Notes: generated by a model from the sequence alone, not told the origin. A stretch of DNA of 64,000 nucleotides from Sulfurimonas sp. hsl 1-7 (GCF_030577135.1 NZ_JAUIRR010000003.1:248888-312887); one strand, 5' to 3'. Positions 27,691 through 37,197 are shown, counted from the first letter of the stretch. A program made the numbers and translations.

Positions 27691-29495
27691 AAATTTACCT
27701 CATTAATTTTAGTTTGAATCAGTTGAAGGAACTCTTCCTCACTTAAACTGTACTGTTCTCTTGTACGTCTATCACGGATAGAAACAGTTCTATTTTCTAT
27801 CTCTTCATCCCCGATAACTACGATCATAGGTACACGCGTTTTTTCCGCTGTTCTGATTCTTTTGTTTAAAGAATCGTTCTTACCATATATCTCACTATCG
27901 GCATTTATGTCAATAAGTTTATCTGATAAAACCTTAGCATAATCTTTATGTGTTTCTGCTACAGGAACGATTGCAACTTGTGTCGGAGCAATAAACATTG
28001 GGAATTCACCCGCGTAATGTTCAGTTAAAATTCCGATGAAACGCTCGAATGAACCAAGAATAGCACGGTGAATCATAACCGGTTGGATCTTCTCGTTTCC
28101 TTCACCGTTGTACTCTAACTCAAAACGTGCCGGAAGGTTAAAGTCAAGTTGAACAGTACCACATTGCCATTCACGTCCGATCGCATCCGTGATCTTAATA
28201 TCGATCTTCGGACCGTAGAAAGCTCCGCCGCCCTCATCTATAGAATAAGGAAGAGAGTTTTTCTCCATTGCAGTTTTAAGTGCGTTTTCCGCAGTTTCCC
28301 AAACAGCGTCGTCACCAACAGCTTTTTCAGGTTTAGTTGAGATCATCATTTTGTAGTCAAAATCGAAAGTTGACATGATCTTATCTACAAAATCAACAAC
28401 TTCAATGATCTGCTCTTCGATCTGATCAGACGTACAGAAGATATGTGCATCATCTTGAGTGAACTCACGTACACGGAAAAGTCCGTGAAGCGCACCTGTC
28501 ATTTCGTGACGGTGAACTACACCATACTCGAAAAACTTCAGTGGAAGATCACGGTAAGAGTGTAAGTCCTCTTCATATACTTTAATATGACCAACACAGT
28601 TCATTGGTTTTACACCAAACTCGATCTCGTCGATGTTTGTGAAGTACATATTTTCACCGTAGTTTTGGTAGTGTCCAGATGTCATCCATAGATCACTTCT
28701 TAACATCTCCGGACCACGAACAGGCTCATACCCACGTTTACGGTGTGCTTTAAATAGTAAAGATTCTAATCTTGCACGAAGACGTCCACCAGCCGGTAGC
28801 CAGATCGGGAAACCTGCTCCAACTTCCTCACGGAATGTGAAAAGCTTCATCTCTGCACCAACTTTACGGTGGTCACGTTTCTCAGCTTCAGCCATCATAT
28901 CAAGATATGCTTTTAGCTCCTCTTTCGTTGCAAAAGCGATTCCGTAGATACGAGTTAACATCTCGTTTTTAGAATCTCCTCCAAGGTAAGCACCTGAGAT
29001 CTTTGTCAGTTTAAAGTTTCTGATAAGACCGATGTTTGGTAAGTGCGGACCACGACAAAGGTCTTCAAACTCACCTTGTTTATAGATAGAAACTTCATCG
29101 CTTGGGATCATATCAAGAACAGCTTGTTTTAAATGATCGTTTTCAAACTTCTTGCGAGCTTCCTCTTTTGTGATTGAATATTTTTCAATCTCATACTTTT
29201 TCTTTGCGAAAGAGAGCATTTGTTTCTCAATCTTTTTTAGATCACTTTCACCAATCTCTGCCGATGTTTTAAAGTCGTAGTAAAAACCCTCATTTACTGT
29301 TGGCCCTACATAAAACTCAGCATCAGGGTAGAGTGACTTGATAGCTTGCGCCATAAGGTGTGCTGTTGAATGACGAAGTACCTCTAAAGAATCCGCAGAG
29401 TTATCAAGATGAATCTGCTCACCCTCAAAACCTTTCTCTTTAGCAGTTTGCAAATCTATGATTTCGTCATTGTGTTTTATTGCTATTGCGTTCAA
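27687..29495 (-). CDS. thrS: Threonyl-tRNA synthetase
   Basis: 602 residues, class II synthetase. It has a short N-terminal TGS-like stretch, the editing domain with [14 protein letters not shown] and the [10 protein letters not shown] segment, the catalytic core ([63 protein letters not shown]), and an anticodon-binding domain. The zinc cysteine lies in MNCVGH. It is about 40 residues shorter than E. coli ThrRS, mainly at the N-terminus. Translationally coupled to infC. Confidence 0.97.
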   Translation of the reverse strand: MNAIAIKHNDEIIDLQTAKEKGFEGEQIHLDNSADSLEVLRHSTAHLMAQAIKSLYPDAEFYVGPTVNEGFYYDFKTSAEIGESDLKKIEKQMLSFAKKKYEIEKYSITKEEARKKFENDHLKQAVLDMIPSDEVSIYKQGEFEDLCRGPHLPNIGLIRNFKLTKISGAYLGGDSKNEMLTRIYGIAFATKEELKAYLDMMAEAEKRDHRKVGAEMKLFTFREEVGAGFPIWLPAGGRLRARLESLLFKAHRKRGYEPVRGPEMLRSDLWMTSGHYQNYGENMYFTNIDEIEFGVKPMNCVGHIKVYEEDLHSYRDLPLKFFEYGVVHRHEMTGALHGLFRVREFTQDDAHIFCTSDQIEEQIIEVVDFVDKIMSTFDFDYKMMISTKPEKAVGDDAVWETAENALKTAMEKNSLPYSIDEGGGAFYGPKIDIKITDAIGREWQCGTVQLDFNLPARFELEYNGEGNEKIQPVMIHRAILGSFERFIGILTEHYAGEFPMFIAPTQVAIVPVAETHKDYAKVLSDKLIDINADSEIYGKNDSLNKRIRTAEKTRVPMIVVIGDEEIENRTVSIRDRRTREQYSLSEEEFLQLIQTKINEVNF

Positions 29496-29507
29496 TTTTT
29501 TCCCTTT

Positions 29508-31196
29508 CTAAAGTTCAGTTTTTAAAACAGCACCGTTTGCTGCATTTGATACTAACAGTTGGTATCTTTTTAGCCATTTAGATTTTACTTCATTTTTGTA
29601 CGGTTTGAAGTGAAGTCTTCTTTGCTCTAAAATTTCGTAATCTACATTTAATTGTAATTTATGCGTATCAACATCGATCTCGATCTCATCACCGTCTTCA
29701 ATTAAAGCGATTAAACCACCTTCAGCAGCTTCCGGAGAAACGTGACCGATCGAAGCACCACGAGTAGCACCTGAGAATCTTCCGTCAGTAATTAACGCAA
29801 CAGATTCACCAAGTCCCATACCCATAATAAGTGAAGTAGGTGCTAACATCTCTTGCATACCCGGTCCACCTTTTGGTCCTTCGTAACGGATAACTACAAC
29901 ATCACCCGCTTTTACTTTATGAGACATAATTCCAGTGATCGCTTCTGGTTGTGAGTTAAAACAGATAGCTTTTCCTTTGAACTGACGCATGCTTGGTGCA
30001 ATACCTGCAGTTTTAACAACAGCACCCTCTTCTGCCAAGTTACCAAAAAGGATAGAAAGACCACCCACTTGAGAGTAAGCGTTTTCATTTGTATGAATTA
30101 TCGAAGTATCTTTGATCTCCGCATCTTTAATTCTCTCACCTAAAGTCTCACCAGTTACAGTTGAATTGTCAAGGAATAAAAGATCATCACCGCGGCGACT
30201 TACCTCTTTCATAACTGCATTAACACCACCCGCTTTGTTAATATCATCCATATGTACAGTTGATAATGACGGTGAAATTTTTGCAATATGTGCTACTTTT
30301 TGGCTGATCTCGTTGATCTTAGTAATGTCAAAATCAACTTCAGCCTCTTTTGCGATCGCTAAAAGGTGAAGAACCGTATTTGAACTTCCACCCATCGCCA
30401 TATCTACAACAAATGCATTATGGATAGCTTTGTCATTTAATACATTTCTAAGGTTATACTTCGGATCATTAGCTTTAGCCATCTCAACAACACGTTTAGC
30501 CGCTTGTTTTACAAGTTCGATTCTCTCCGGAGTCATCGCTAAAATAGTTCCGTTACCCGGAAGTGCAATACCCATAGCTTCAGATAATGTGTTCATAGAG
30601 TTTGCAGTAAACATACCTGAACAACTACCACCTGAAGGACAAGCTTCACATTCGATCTCGTAAAGTTCTTCCTCAGTCATCTTACCGTCGTTAAATTTTC
30701 CAACTGCTTCAAATGCCGTTGCTAAGTCGATCGGAGTTCCATCTTTTTTATGTCCCGCTTTCATAGGTCCACCAGAAACAAATACTGTCGGAACGTTTAC
30801 ACGTAATGCACCCATGATCATACCCGGTACAATCTTGTCACAGTTAGGGATACAGATCATTGCATCTAACTTGTGAGCATTCATAACTGTCTCAATCGAG
30901 TCAGCAATTAGCTCACGAGACGGTAGTGAATAAAGCATACCGTCGTGCCCCATAGCGATACCATCATCAACACCGATGGTGTTAAATTCAAAAGGAACAC
31001 CACCAGCCTCACGTATAGCCTCTTTTACTATGCGGCCATACTCTTGTAGGAAGAAGTGTCCTGGAATAATATCTATAAAACTGTTTGCAACTCCGATAAA
31101 TGGTTTATCGAAATCTTCATCTTTTAAACCCGTTGCACGAAGCAGTGAACGGTGTGGAGCTTTATCAAACCCCTTTTTGATAGTATCACTTCTCAT
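29508..31196 (-). CDS. ilvD: Dihydroxy-acid dehydratase
   Basis: 562 residues. Fe-S enzyme that makes the 2-keto acid precursors of valine and isoleucine (and leucine, pantothenate). Cluster cysteines lie in [15 protein letters not shown] and in [20 protein letters not shown]. The C-terminal domain shows [11 protein letters not shown] and [20 protein letters not shown], family signatures. It is followed on the same strand by thrS after 12 bp. Confidence 0.97.
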   Translation of the reverse strand: MRSDTIKKGFDKAPHRSLLRATGLKDEDFDKPFIGVANSFIDIIPGHFFLQEYGRIVKEAIREAGGVPFEFNTIGVDDGIAMGHDGMLYSLPSRELIADSIETVMNAHKLDAMICIPNCDKIVPGMIMGALRVNVPTVFVSGGPMKAGHKKDGTPIDLATAFEAVGKFNDGKMTEEELYEIECEACPSGGSCSGMFTANSMNTLSEAMGIALPGNGTILAMTPERIELVKQAAKRVVEMAKANDPKYNLRNVLNDKAIHNAFVVDMAMGGSSNTVLHLLAIAKEAEVDFDITKINEISQKVAHIAKISPSLSTVHMDDINKAGGVNAVMKEVSRRGDDLLFLDNSTVTGETLGERIKDAEIKDTSIIHTNENAYSQVGGLSILFGNLAEEGAVVKTAGIAPSMRQFKGKAICFNSQPEAITGIMSHKVKAGDVVVIRYEGPKGGPGMQEMLAPTSLIMGMGLGESVALITDGRFSGATRGASIGHVSPEAAEGGLIALIEDGDEIEIDVDTHKLQLNVDYEILEQRRLHFKPYKNEVKSKWLKRYQLLVSNAANGAVLKTEL

Positions 31197-31231
31197 AAAA
31201 AATCCCTATATATATAGTTTATCTAAATGGG

Positions 31232-31237
31232 ATTATA
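31232..31237 (-). promoter_or_regulatory. Extended -10 promoter for ilvD-thrS-infC
   Basis: The minus strand reads TGCTATAAT, an extended -10, 36 nt before the ilvD ATG. Confidence 0.6.
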
Positions 31238-31278
31238 GCATCTTTTTGCAATTTTTTTAAATTTTTTTATAAAAACTC

Positions 31279-31307
31279 TTTACAAACAAGAAAAAAAAAG
31301 ATATAAT
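31279..31307 (+). promoter_or_regulatory. Strong sigma-70 promoter of the tRNA cluster
   Basis: TTTACA (31279-31284), a 17-nt spacer, and TATAAT (31302-31307), 33 nt before the first tRNA. The near-consensus -35 is unusual in this genome's promoters and fits a heavily transcribed stable-RNA operon. Confidence 0.75.
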
Positions 31308-31340
31308 TCCGGCTCACTAACAAATAGTGACTACAAAATT

Positions 31341-31415
31341 GCGGGAATAGCTCAGTGGTAGAGCACAACCTTGCCAAGGTTGGGGTCGCGAGTTCGAACC
31401 TCGTTTCCCGCTCCA
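31341..31415 (+). tRNA. tRNA-Gly (GCC)
   Basis: Full cloverleaf with encoded CCA. Acceptor GCGGGAA pairs with TTCCCGC; anticodon loop TTGCCAA gives GCC; T-loop GTTCGAACC. First of five tRNAs. Confidence 0.97.
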
Positions 31416-31449
31416 TTTTAGATTGTTAAACTGTGAATGCACTCACGAT

Positions 31450-31536
31450 GCCCGGGTGGCGAAATTGGTAGACGCAGGGGACTTAAAATCCCCCGGTAGC
31501 AATACTGTGCCGGTTCGAGTCCGGCCCCGGGCACCA
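31450..31536 (+). tRNA. tRNA-Leu (TAA)
   Basis: Class II tRNA with long variable arm and encoded CCA. Acceptor GCCCGGG pairs with CCCGGGC; anticodon loop in GGGGACTTAAAATCCCC gives TAA. Confidence 0.96.
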
Positions 31537-31554
31537 TTGATGATAACTGAAACT

Positions 31555-31628
31555 GGTGCCATCGCCAAGTGGTAAGGCCGCAGCCTGCAAAGCTGCTATC
31601 CCCAGTTCGAGTCTGGGTGGCACCTCCA
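31555..31628 (+). tRNA. tRNA-Cys (GCA)
   Basis: Acceptor GGTGCCA pairs with TGGCACC, then T and CCA. The anticodon loop CTGCAAA gives GCA. Confidence 0.96.
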
Positions 31629-31657
31629 GTTAAATAATCAAACTTTCAAACATACGT

Positions 31658-31746
31658 GGATCTTTGGCTGAGTTGGTCGAAAGCACCGGTCTTGAAAACC
31701 GGCGAGGGTCATACCTCCCTGGGTTCGAATCCCAGAGGGTCCACCA
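31658..31746 (+). tRNA. tRNA-Ser (TGA)
   Basis: Class II tRNA with long variable arm. Acceptor GGATCTT pairs with AGGGTCC (two G-T pairs). The anticodon loop CTTGAAA gives TGA. Discriminator base A, then encoded CCA. Start was set by the 7-bp acceptor before TGGCTGAG. Confidence 0.93.
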
Positions 31747-31772
31747 TCACAAAAAAATTAAACTTTATACAT

Positions 31773-31847
31773 TCCGGATTAGCTCAGCGGTAGAGTAGGT
31801 GACTGTTAATCACTTGGCCACTGGTTCGAATCCAGTATCCGGAGCCA
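31773..31847 (+). tRNA. tRNA-Asn (GTT)
   Basis: Acceptor TCCGGAT pairs with ATCCGGA, then G and CCA. The anticodon loop CTGTTAA gives GTT. Last of the cluster; no clear terminator follows. Confidence 0.96.
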
Positions 31848-31952
31848 CTTCTTTTTAAACCCCTAAACACTTTACTTTTTACTAACTATTTTTACTTAAT
31901 GTGCCCATAAATTGCCTAATAAACTAATAATTATATATCTAAAAATCAGTAT

Positions 31953-34493
31953 TTATCCTCTGCTATCCATACGTTTTCGCCATAAATATTCACCCCACTT
32001 ACGAATTTCGATCATACTGAATATCCATAGTGCCAATAATCCGATCATTGTAAGTGACTCTTCATTGAGCGGCAGTGTATGAAAAAGATCTGAAAGTACA
32101 TAGATCGCGAATAACTGCAGTACAAATCCTATACCTATTCCATAAAATATATAGGGATTAATTTGTAGTGACTTTTTAATATTTTTTAAAAACGGCTCAT
32201 GCTCTTTAAGAGATTGCAATCCGTTGATCCATGTAGCAATAACAAAGGCGGTAAAAAGTGTGGAGATTGCGCTTTCTTCACCGTAGTGATCCAGCATCCA
32301 TATATAGATAAAGAGTGTACCTGCACTGATAATCAATGCTGCATAAAGGACACGTAATAGTTGTATTTTATCTAAAAATTGCTCGTGCAATTTAGTGGGT
32401 GCCCTATTCATCATATCTCCCTCCTCCTTCATAAAGGGGAAGGTTTTATCCAGCGCACTATCTGAAACAAGATTAATCCATAAAATTTGTACAGGATAAA
32501 GCGGTAAGGGCAATGCCATTAAGATAGCAGCAGTGATGAGAATAACTTCATCCAAACTTGTTGAAACGAGAAAATAGATCGCTTTTCGAATATTACTGGC
32601 AATGGTACGACCCTGCTTGATCGCATCGACAATGACAGAGAGATTATTATCAGCAAGTACCATTTTTGCGGTAGATTTTGCAGCGTCAGTACCACTTCCC
32701 ATTCCTATGCCCAAATCTGCTGCTTTTAGTGCAGGGACATCATTTGCACCATCCCCTGTTACAGCAACTATCTCTCCCTCTTTTTGCAATATCTTAACGA
32801 TGCGGTATTTATGTTCAGGAAGCACCCTCGCCCAGACAGTGACCTTTGGCACTATTTTCACTAATGCATCATCATCCATATCGTTGAGTTCTTTTCCGGT
32901 AACAACCAGATCGCCCTCTTTGTAGATATTGACAGATTTTGCAACAGCTGCGGCAGTCAGAGCATTGTCACCTGTGATCATCATCACTTTGATGCCGGCT
33001 TTTTGTGCCGTTTGAACAGCCTCTAAAACACCCTCTTTTGGAGGATCCAAAAAGCCAATCAGACCTACGATCTCAATTTCCCATTTAGCAATATCGTCTG
33101 TTGTGTGTTCCCCGATACCCAATGCAATAACTCTTAAACCATTAGATGCCAACTTATCGTGTTCTTTTTCAAGAACTTCAAAATCATCCTCATTAGTGGC
33201 AAACTGTTTGAGCGATTCAAAAGCACCTTTTACAAAGATCTTATGCTCTTTTTTGATCATGTTGGAACTTGCCATCAATCTATGCTTTGTATCAAAAGGA
33301 TAGAGATTGACACGCGGGTATTTTTCTCTAATGGTGTCATAATCTTTACCTACCCACAGAGCAAGAGCGGTATCTACAGGATCCCCCTCCCCCTCTATCG
33401 ATTCATTTGCAAGTGCTGAAACGGTTTGTGAAAAGGTCTCATGAAGATAGAAAACATCTTTTACCTCCAGTTTTCCCTGTGTAATAGTACCCGTCTTATC
33501 AGATGCGATAACCGTAGTACTTCCTAAAGTTTCAACAGAGGGCAGATGGCGGATATAGACTTTCCTTACACTAAGAGAGATCGCACCAATGGTAAGCACC
33601 AGCGTTACCACAATAGGCAAACCCTCCGGTACGGCAGAGACCAGTTCGGCAATGACGAGGTAGATAACCTCAATTAACGCTCTTCCTTGCCAAAGGGCAA
33701 TAATAGCAGTAAAGCCGATCATTGTAAGTAAAATAACCATATGTTTTTTAATAAAAACTTCGAGTGCTTTTGTCAAAGGTGTTTCTGGTGATTCTTCCTC
33801 TGCTTTGCCTGCAATAGATGCAAGATAAGTATTGTGAGCGGTAAAGATGACAAAACCTTCTGCTCTACCCTTAGTAACAGTTGTTCCGGAGAGTGCCATA
33901 TTATCAAGTTCATAGGGAAGTGTTTCTTGGGGTAATGTTAAGTTTGCATCTTTTTGTACAGGTACAGATTCCCCTGTCAAAATTGATTCATCAATCACCA
34001 GTCCGTTAGTATCAAAAAGACGTATATCTGCAGGCACAATATCGCCTTCAGACAAGATGACCACATCTCCCGGTACAAGCTCTGAAGATGAGATTGCAAA
34101 TATTTCATCCTCACGTTTAACCTGTGATTTACTTTCGGTCAGTTTTTGAAGTGCTTTGATCGATGAGAGCGCTTTGACTTCTTGCCAAAATCCAATCAAT
34201 GAATTGATCAGGATAATAAGAAATATAAGCAACCCTTCGTGTATATTTCCTAAAAAAAAAGAGAGTATGGCAGCAACTACGAGTACATACACTAAAGGAC
34301 TTTTAAACTGCGCTAAAAAAAGTGTAAATAGGTTATGTTTTTTTTCTGTAATCTCATTGAAGCCGTAGATAGAAAGATTTTTCTCTACAGCCGAATGACT
34401 TAACCCTTGTTTTGATGTTTCCATCTTTTGAGCCAACGACTCAACAGTTTCACAATGAGGATGCTCCGGAACTATCATACTCTTTTCCTGCAT
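31953..34493 (-). CDS. P2-type cation-transporting ATPase
   Basis: 846 residues. Catalytic parts in order: N-terminal cation-ATPase domain; actuator loop DESILTGESVPVQK; M4 motif AVPEGLPIVV; phosphorylation site SDKTGTITQG; nucleotide-binding KGAFESL; hinge MITGDNALTA and VTGDGANDVPALKAADLGIG. PEGLP fits Ca2+ or other P2-type pumps rather than heavy-metal pumps. M5 reads STSLDEV, keeping the acid but with serine at the usual asparagine. M6 reads NLVSDSALDKTFPF where the family usually has NLVTDGLPA. The ion is therefore uncertain (Ca2+, Na+ or H+). Confidence 0.85.
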   Translation of the reverse strand: MQEKSMIVPEHPHCETVESLAQKMETSKQGLSHSAVEKNLSIYGFNEITEKKHNLFTLFLAQFKSPLVYVLVVAAILSFFLGNIHEGLLIFLIILINSLIGFWQEVKALSSIKALQKLTESKSQVKREDEIFAISSSELVPGDVVILSEGDIVPADIRLFDTNGLVIDESILTGESVPVQKDANLTLPQETLPYELDNMALSGTTVTKGRAEGFVIFTAHNTYLASIAGKAEEESPETPLTKALEVFIKKHMVILLTMIGFTAIIALWQGRALIEVIYLVIAELVSAVPEGLPIVVTLVLTIGAISLSVRKVYIRHLPSVETLGSTTVIASDKTGTITQGKLEVKDVFYLHETFSQTVSALANESIEGEGDPVDTALALWVGKDYDTIREKYPRVNLYPFDTKHRLMASSNMIKKEHKIFVKGAFESLKQFATNEDDFEVLEKEHDKLASNGLRVIALGIGEHTTDDIAKWEIEIVGLIGFLDPPKEGVLEAVQTAQKAGIKVMMITGDNALTAAAVAKSVNIYKEGDLVVTGKELNDMDDDALVKIVPKVTVWARVLPEHKYRIVKILQKEGEIVAVTGDGANDVPALKAADLGIGMGSGTDAAKSTAKMVLADNNLSVIVDAIKQGRTIASNIRKAIYFLVSTSLDEVILITAAILMALPLPLYPVQILWINLVSDSALDKTFPFMKEEGDMMNRAPTKLHEQFLDKIQLLRVLYAALIISAGTLFIYIWMLDHYGEESAISTLFTAFVIATWINGLQSLKEHEPFLKNIKKSLQINPYIFYGIGIGFVLQLFAIYVLSDLFHTLPLNEESLTMIGLLALWIFSMIEIRKWGEYLWRKRMDSRG

Positions 34494-34681
34494 TTATAAT
34501 ATATTGTATATCTATCAGTGTAGCATATTTTCAGTGAAATTTATTGCTGGAATTTGTGAATCAAAGACGAGTAAAAATACAAACTATTATTTATTCAAAC
34601 TACATTAAGTATCTTCATATATAATTCAAAAACGTTAAGTAATACTTTACACTTTACAAAATAAATATATTAGGAGTTATT

Positions 34682-35194
34682 ATGCCTAGACAGATACCAT
34701 GGTGGATCGGTGGAATAGCTATGAGTTTGCTATTCTTTTTTAGTTTTTCAGAGATAGGTGCTGACCGCCCTATAGGCGCTTCAACGGGTATGGCCTACCT
34801 TTCAACTGTAGTTTTTGGACTCGATGCAGAGAATTACATCTATACCGCTGAGATAGAAAAATCGGGAGCTTGGGAAGGTGTTATGCTGATCGGTGTATTT
34901 TTCGGTGGACTATTTATGTCTGTGTTTGTTACAAAAACATTTCATATCAGCTATATACCGACACTTTGGAAAGAGCGAAAAAACAGCTCTGTAAAATCAC
35001 GTATGATTTGGAGCTTCATTGCCGGATTTTTACTTGTTTTCGGTGCTAGACTTGCGGGAGGATGCAACGCAGGACATATACTCTCAGGAGGGAGCCAGTT
35101 AGCCATAAGCGGCATTATCTTTGCGGTATTTGCACTTGGAACAGGTGTAATCACGGGGAGATTTTTTTATAAAAGAAAGGTTTGTAAAAAATGA
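34682..35194 (+). CDS. YeeE/YedE-family sulfur transporter, first half
   Basis: 170 residues, about four membrane helices. The family cysteine motif is intact: GARLAGGCNAGHILSGGSQL (about residues 120-139). In YeeE/TsuA proteins such cysteines relay thiosulfate across the membrane. AGGAG lies 5 nt before the ATG. Its 3' end overlaps the next gene by 4 bp, and together the two equal about one full-length YeeE, so the transporter is split into two coupled subunits. The substrate (thiosulfate or another reduced sulfur compound) is inferred. Confidence 0.8.
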   Translation: MPRQIPWWIGGIAMSLLFFFSFSEIGADRPIGASTGMAYLSTVVFGLDAENYIYTAEIEKSGAWEGVMLIGVFFGGLFMSVFVTKTFHISYIPTLWKERKNSSVKSRMIWSFIAGFLLVFGARLAGGCNAGHILSGGSQLAISGIIFAVFALGTGVITGRFFYKRKVCKK

Positions 35195-35790
35195 TAGATA
35201 GAGTTATAGAGATGTTTGAGATAGTGGCAAACGGCAACCACGGTTCCGTTTGGCTTGTGCTTTTTATAGGGTTTGTTTTCGGAGCTATTATTTTATACTC
35301 AAGGCTAGATAAGTTTGAGAAAATGGCCGGATTTATGATCTTTGAAGACACTTTGGTTCCACGTATGGCAATGACAACCGTAGCACTCTCTAGTGTCGGA
35401 TTTTACTTTTTGGTACAAAACGGTTACGCTACTTTCTCGATAAAACCGATTTTTCTTACGGGGCTTATTGTAGGTGCCATCATTTTTGGAATCGGTTTGG
35501 TAATTCTTGGAAAATGCCCTTCTGCTTTTTTTGTATCGGTATCGGAAGGAAGAGTTGATGCCTTTGTAGGAGTTCTCGGGGGTATGACAGGCGGAGCAGT
35601 TTTTACACTTCTTTATCCATCGATCAAAGAGTTTATGGGACCATACATGGGAGCACATCAGGTCATAGATTTTTTCTCAGACTACTCTTTTGTGATAGTA
35701 GCTATCTTTAGTACAGTTCTTTTACTTACTGCATACTTTTTACCTACCATAGAGTACAAAGACCCTGCAGATTTTAAAACAAAAGAGTAA
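35191..35790 (+). CDS. YeeE/YedE-family sulfur transporter, second half
   Basis: 199 residues, about five to six membrane helices. The second-half motif is GIGLVILGKCPSAFFVSVSE (about residues 102-121) followed by VLGGMTGGAVF, with one cysteine matching the relay site of the C-terminal half of YeeE. It overlaps the preceding half by 4 bp (ATGA). The two products would form the inverted-repeat transporter usually made as one chain. Confidence 0.78.
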   Translation: MIDRVIEMFEIVANGNHGSVWLVLFIGFVFGAIILYSRLDKFEKMAGFMIFEDTLVPRMAMTTVALSSVGFYFLVQNGYATFSIKPIFLTGLIVGAIIFGIGLVILGKCPSAFFVSVSEGRVDAFVGVLGGMTGGAVFTLLYPSIKEFMGPYMGAHQVIDFFSDYSFVIVAIFSTVLLLTAYFLPTIEYKDPADFKTKE

Positions 35791-35810
35791 TTACTCAGGC
35801 AACAATTTGT

Positions 35811-35816
35811 TATAAT
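35811..35816 (+). promoter_or_regulatory. -10 box for the 36-aa peptide gene
   Basis: TATAAT, 33 nt before the ATG at 35849. Confidence 0.5.
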
Positions 35817-35848
35817 GTCTTTATGTGATATATAAAAAAGGTGTTTTT

Positions 35849-35959
35849 ATGTTAACAAAAATAATTATAGCAGTTGTTGTACTCTTTGCGCTCGGAGGCT
35901 TAATCTATAAAGCCCTCAACCCCTCTCCATACAAGCATCCTATGCATAAAGTAGGATAA
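35849..35959 (+). CDS. 36-aa membrane peptide
   Basis: 37-codon ORF with AAGGTG 5 nt before the ATG and its own -10 box. The product starts MLTKIIIAVVVLFALGGLIY, one membrane helix (about 4-22), and ends in a polar tail with KHPMHKVG (two histidines and a methionine). I do not recognise a family. It lies 58 bp after the split sulfur transporter and 64 bp before the PAS-GGDEF gene. The His/Met tail could bind metal; that is speculation. Confidence 0.6.
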   Translation: MLTKIIIAVVVLFALGGLIYKALNPSPYKHPMHKVG

Positions 35960-35973
35960 CCGATAAGTTTTAC

Positions 35974-36018
35974 TTCCTAATTATTTTAGCTATAATGTTT
36001 TCTAATTATAATTAGGAA
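35974..36018 (+). promoter_or_regulatory. Inverted repeat around the promoter of the GGDEF gene
   Basis: 11-bp perfect arms (TTCCTAATTAT at 35974-35984, ATAATTAGGAA at 36008-36018) flank a -10 box (TATAAT, 35991-35996). The right arm also contains the AGGA ribosome binding site and a local palindrome. It looks like an operator. Confidence 0.45.
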
Positions 36019-36023
36019 ATAAA

Positions 36024-37001
36024 ATGATATATATTATTCTTGTTTTAGTTTTTTTAATCATTTTTATTTATCTAAGATTTCGTAAACAGCAGCAAAATCT
36101 TATTGAAGCGAAAGAAAAATATAAGTCTATTGTTGAAGATTTAGGGGAAAACTTTTTTGCATACCGCATGGATGCAGACTTTAATTTTGTCTACTTTAGT
36201 AAAAATATGGAGAATATACTCGGAACTCCTCCGGAAGATGTTCTTGGAAAAAATTTTGACAATATGTTAGAGTGGACCGGTGACTCCATAGAAATAGGTG
36301 CAAAAAGTCTCGATGCCTATTACCAAGGAAAACAAACCACTGATCTGACAATGATGTCATTTATTCACCCCATTAGCAAAGAGGAACGCTTTATAAGGGT
36401 AGCCGATCATGCTGTTCATGACAGTTCAGGCAATCTGTTATGGATAGAGGGGATCCTTGAAGATATTACAAGTAGAATAAATGCAGAAAAAGCACTCCAG
36501 CAAAAAAAACTTGAATTTGAAAAGCTTGCCACTACAGATATTTTAACAGATGTATACAACCGTTACTCCATCATGAAACAGATTGAAGAAGAGATCAATC
36601 GTATTAAACGTAAAGAGGAATTTTTATCCCTAATTATGTACGACTTTGACCATTTTAAAAATGTAAATGACAACTTTGGCCATGATGTAGGAGATTATGT
36701 ATTAAAAGAAACTACAAAAGTTATAAGTGGGGTAATTCGGGAAATCGACAAGATAGGTCGATACGGTGGCGAAGAGTTTCTTATTTTATTACCGTTTTCC
36801 AACTTATCTAATGCTCTGGAAGTTGCGGAAAGGATAAGAGATGCTGTTGCTTCTCATCATTTCAAAGATGTAGGACATATAACAATCAGCTTAGGGGTTG
36901 TTGAGTACAAGAAAGATGAATCTCGTAAAAGCTTATTGAAACGAGTTGATGAAAAAATGTATGAATCAAAACACTCTGGTCGCAACAAAATATCTTCATA
37001 A
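36024..37001 (+). CDS. Membrane-anchored PAS-GGDEF diguanylate cyclase
   Basis: 325 residues: one N-terminal membrane helix (1-18), a PAS domain (about 32-150), a short coiled coil, then GGDEF (about 165-325). The active site is intact (RYGGEEFLILLP), as are the metal-binding MYDFDHFKNVND and GHDVGDYVL segments. An inhibitory-site RxxD (REID) lies five residues before GGEEF, so the enzyme probably makes c-di-GMP and is product-inhibited. The PAS domain would set activity by an unknown signal. Confidence 0.9.
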   Translation: MIYIILVLVFLIIFIYLRFRKQQQNLIEAKEKYKSIVEDLGENFFAYRMDADFNFVYFSKNMENILGTPPEDVLGKNFDNMLEWTGDSIEIGAKSLDAYYQGKQTTDLTMMSFIHPISKEERFIRVADHAVHDSSGNLLWIEGILEDITSRINAEKALQQKKLEFEKLATTDILTDVYNRYSIMKQIEEEINRIKRKEEFLSLIMYDFDHFKNVNDNFGHDVGDYVLKETTKVISGVIREIDKIGRYGGEEFLILLPFSNLSNALEVAERIRDAVASHHFKDVGHITISLGVVEYKKDESRKSLLKRVDEKMYESKHSGRNKISS

Positions 37002-37023
37002 ATACTCTGTTGCGTAAAGACTA

Positions 37024-37164
37024 CTAATCTTTCTTTTTTTCAATACTCCATTTATTACCTTGATCACAAACAGACCACTTACTTTTTTTAGGCTTGTTTT
37101 TCTTCTTTTCAACACCCCATTTATTACTATCGTCACAAACAGACCATCTTCTTGTTCTAGCCAT
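37024..37164 (-). CDS. 46-aa basic protein with two copies of WSVCD-NKW motif
   Basis: 47-codon ORF with AGGA 6 nt before the ATG and an extended -10 box upstream. The product is two copies of one unit: RWSVCDDSNKWGVEKKK (residues 6-22) and KWSVCDQGNKWSIEKKK (29-45), joined by NKPKKS. Each unit has W-S-V-C-D, N-K-W, and a lysine run. No signal peptide or membrane segment. I do not recognise the family. Paired cysteines and tryptophans with basic tails could suit metal-linked nucleic-acid binding, but this is a guess. Two stop codons in tandem end it. Confidence 0.7.
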   Translation of the reverse strand: MARTRRWSVCDDSNKWGVEKKKNKPKKSKWSVCDQGNKWSIEKKKD

Positions 37165-37191
37165 CTTTTTCCTCGTATATTTTTTGCAGAA

Positions 37192-37197
37192 ATTATA
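37192..37197 (-). promoter_or_regulatory. Extended -10 promoter for the 46-aa gene
   Basis: The minus strand reads TGATATAAT, 28 nt before the ATG at 37164. It lies in the gap after slyD, so the small gene can be expressed on its own. Confidence 0.55.

Noticed and set aside
31341-31952. tRNA cluster as an attachment site for an integrated element
   Set aside because: No integrase, no duplicated tRNA 3' end and no change in gene style after the cluster.
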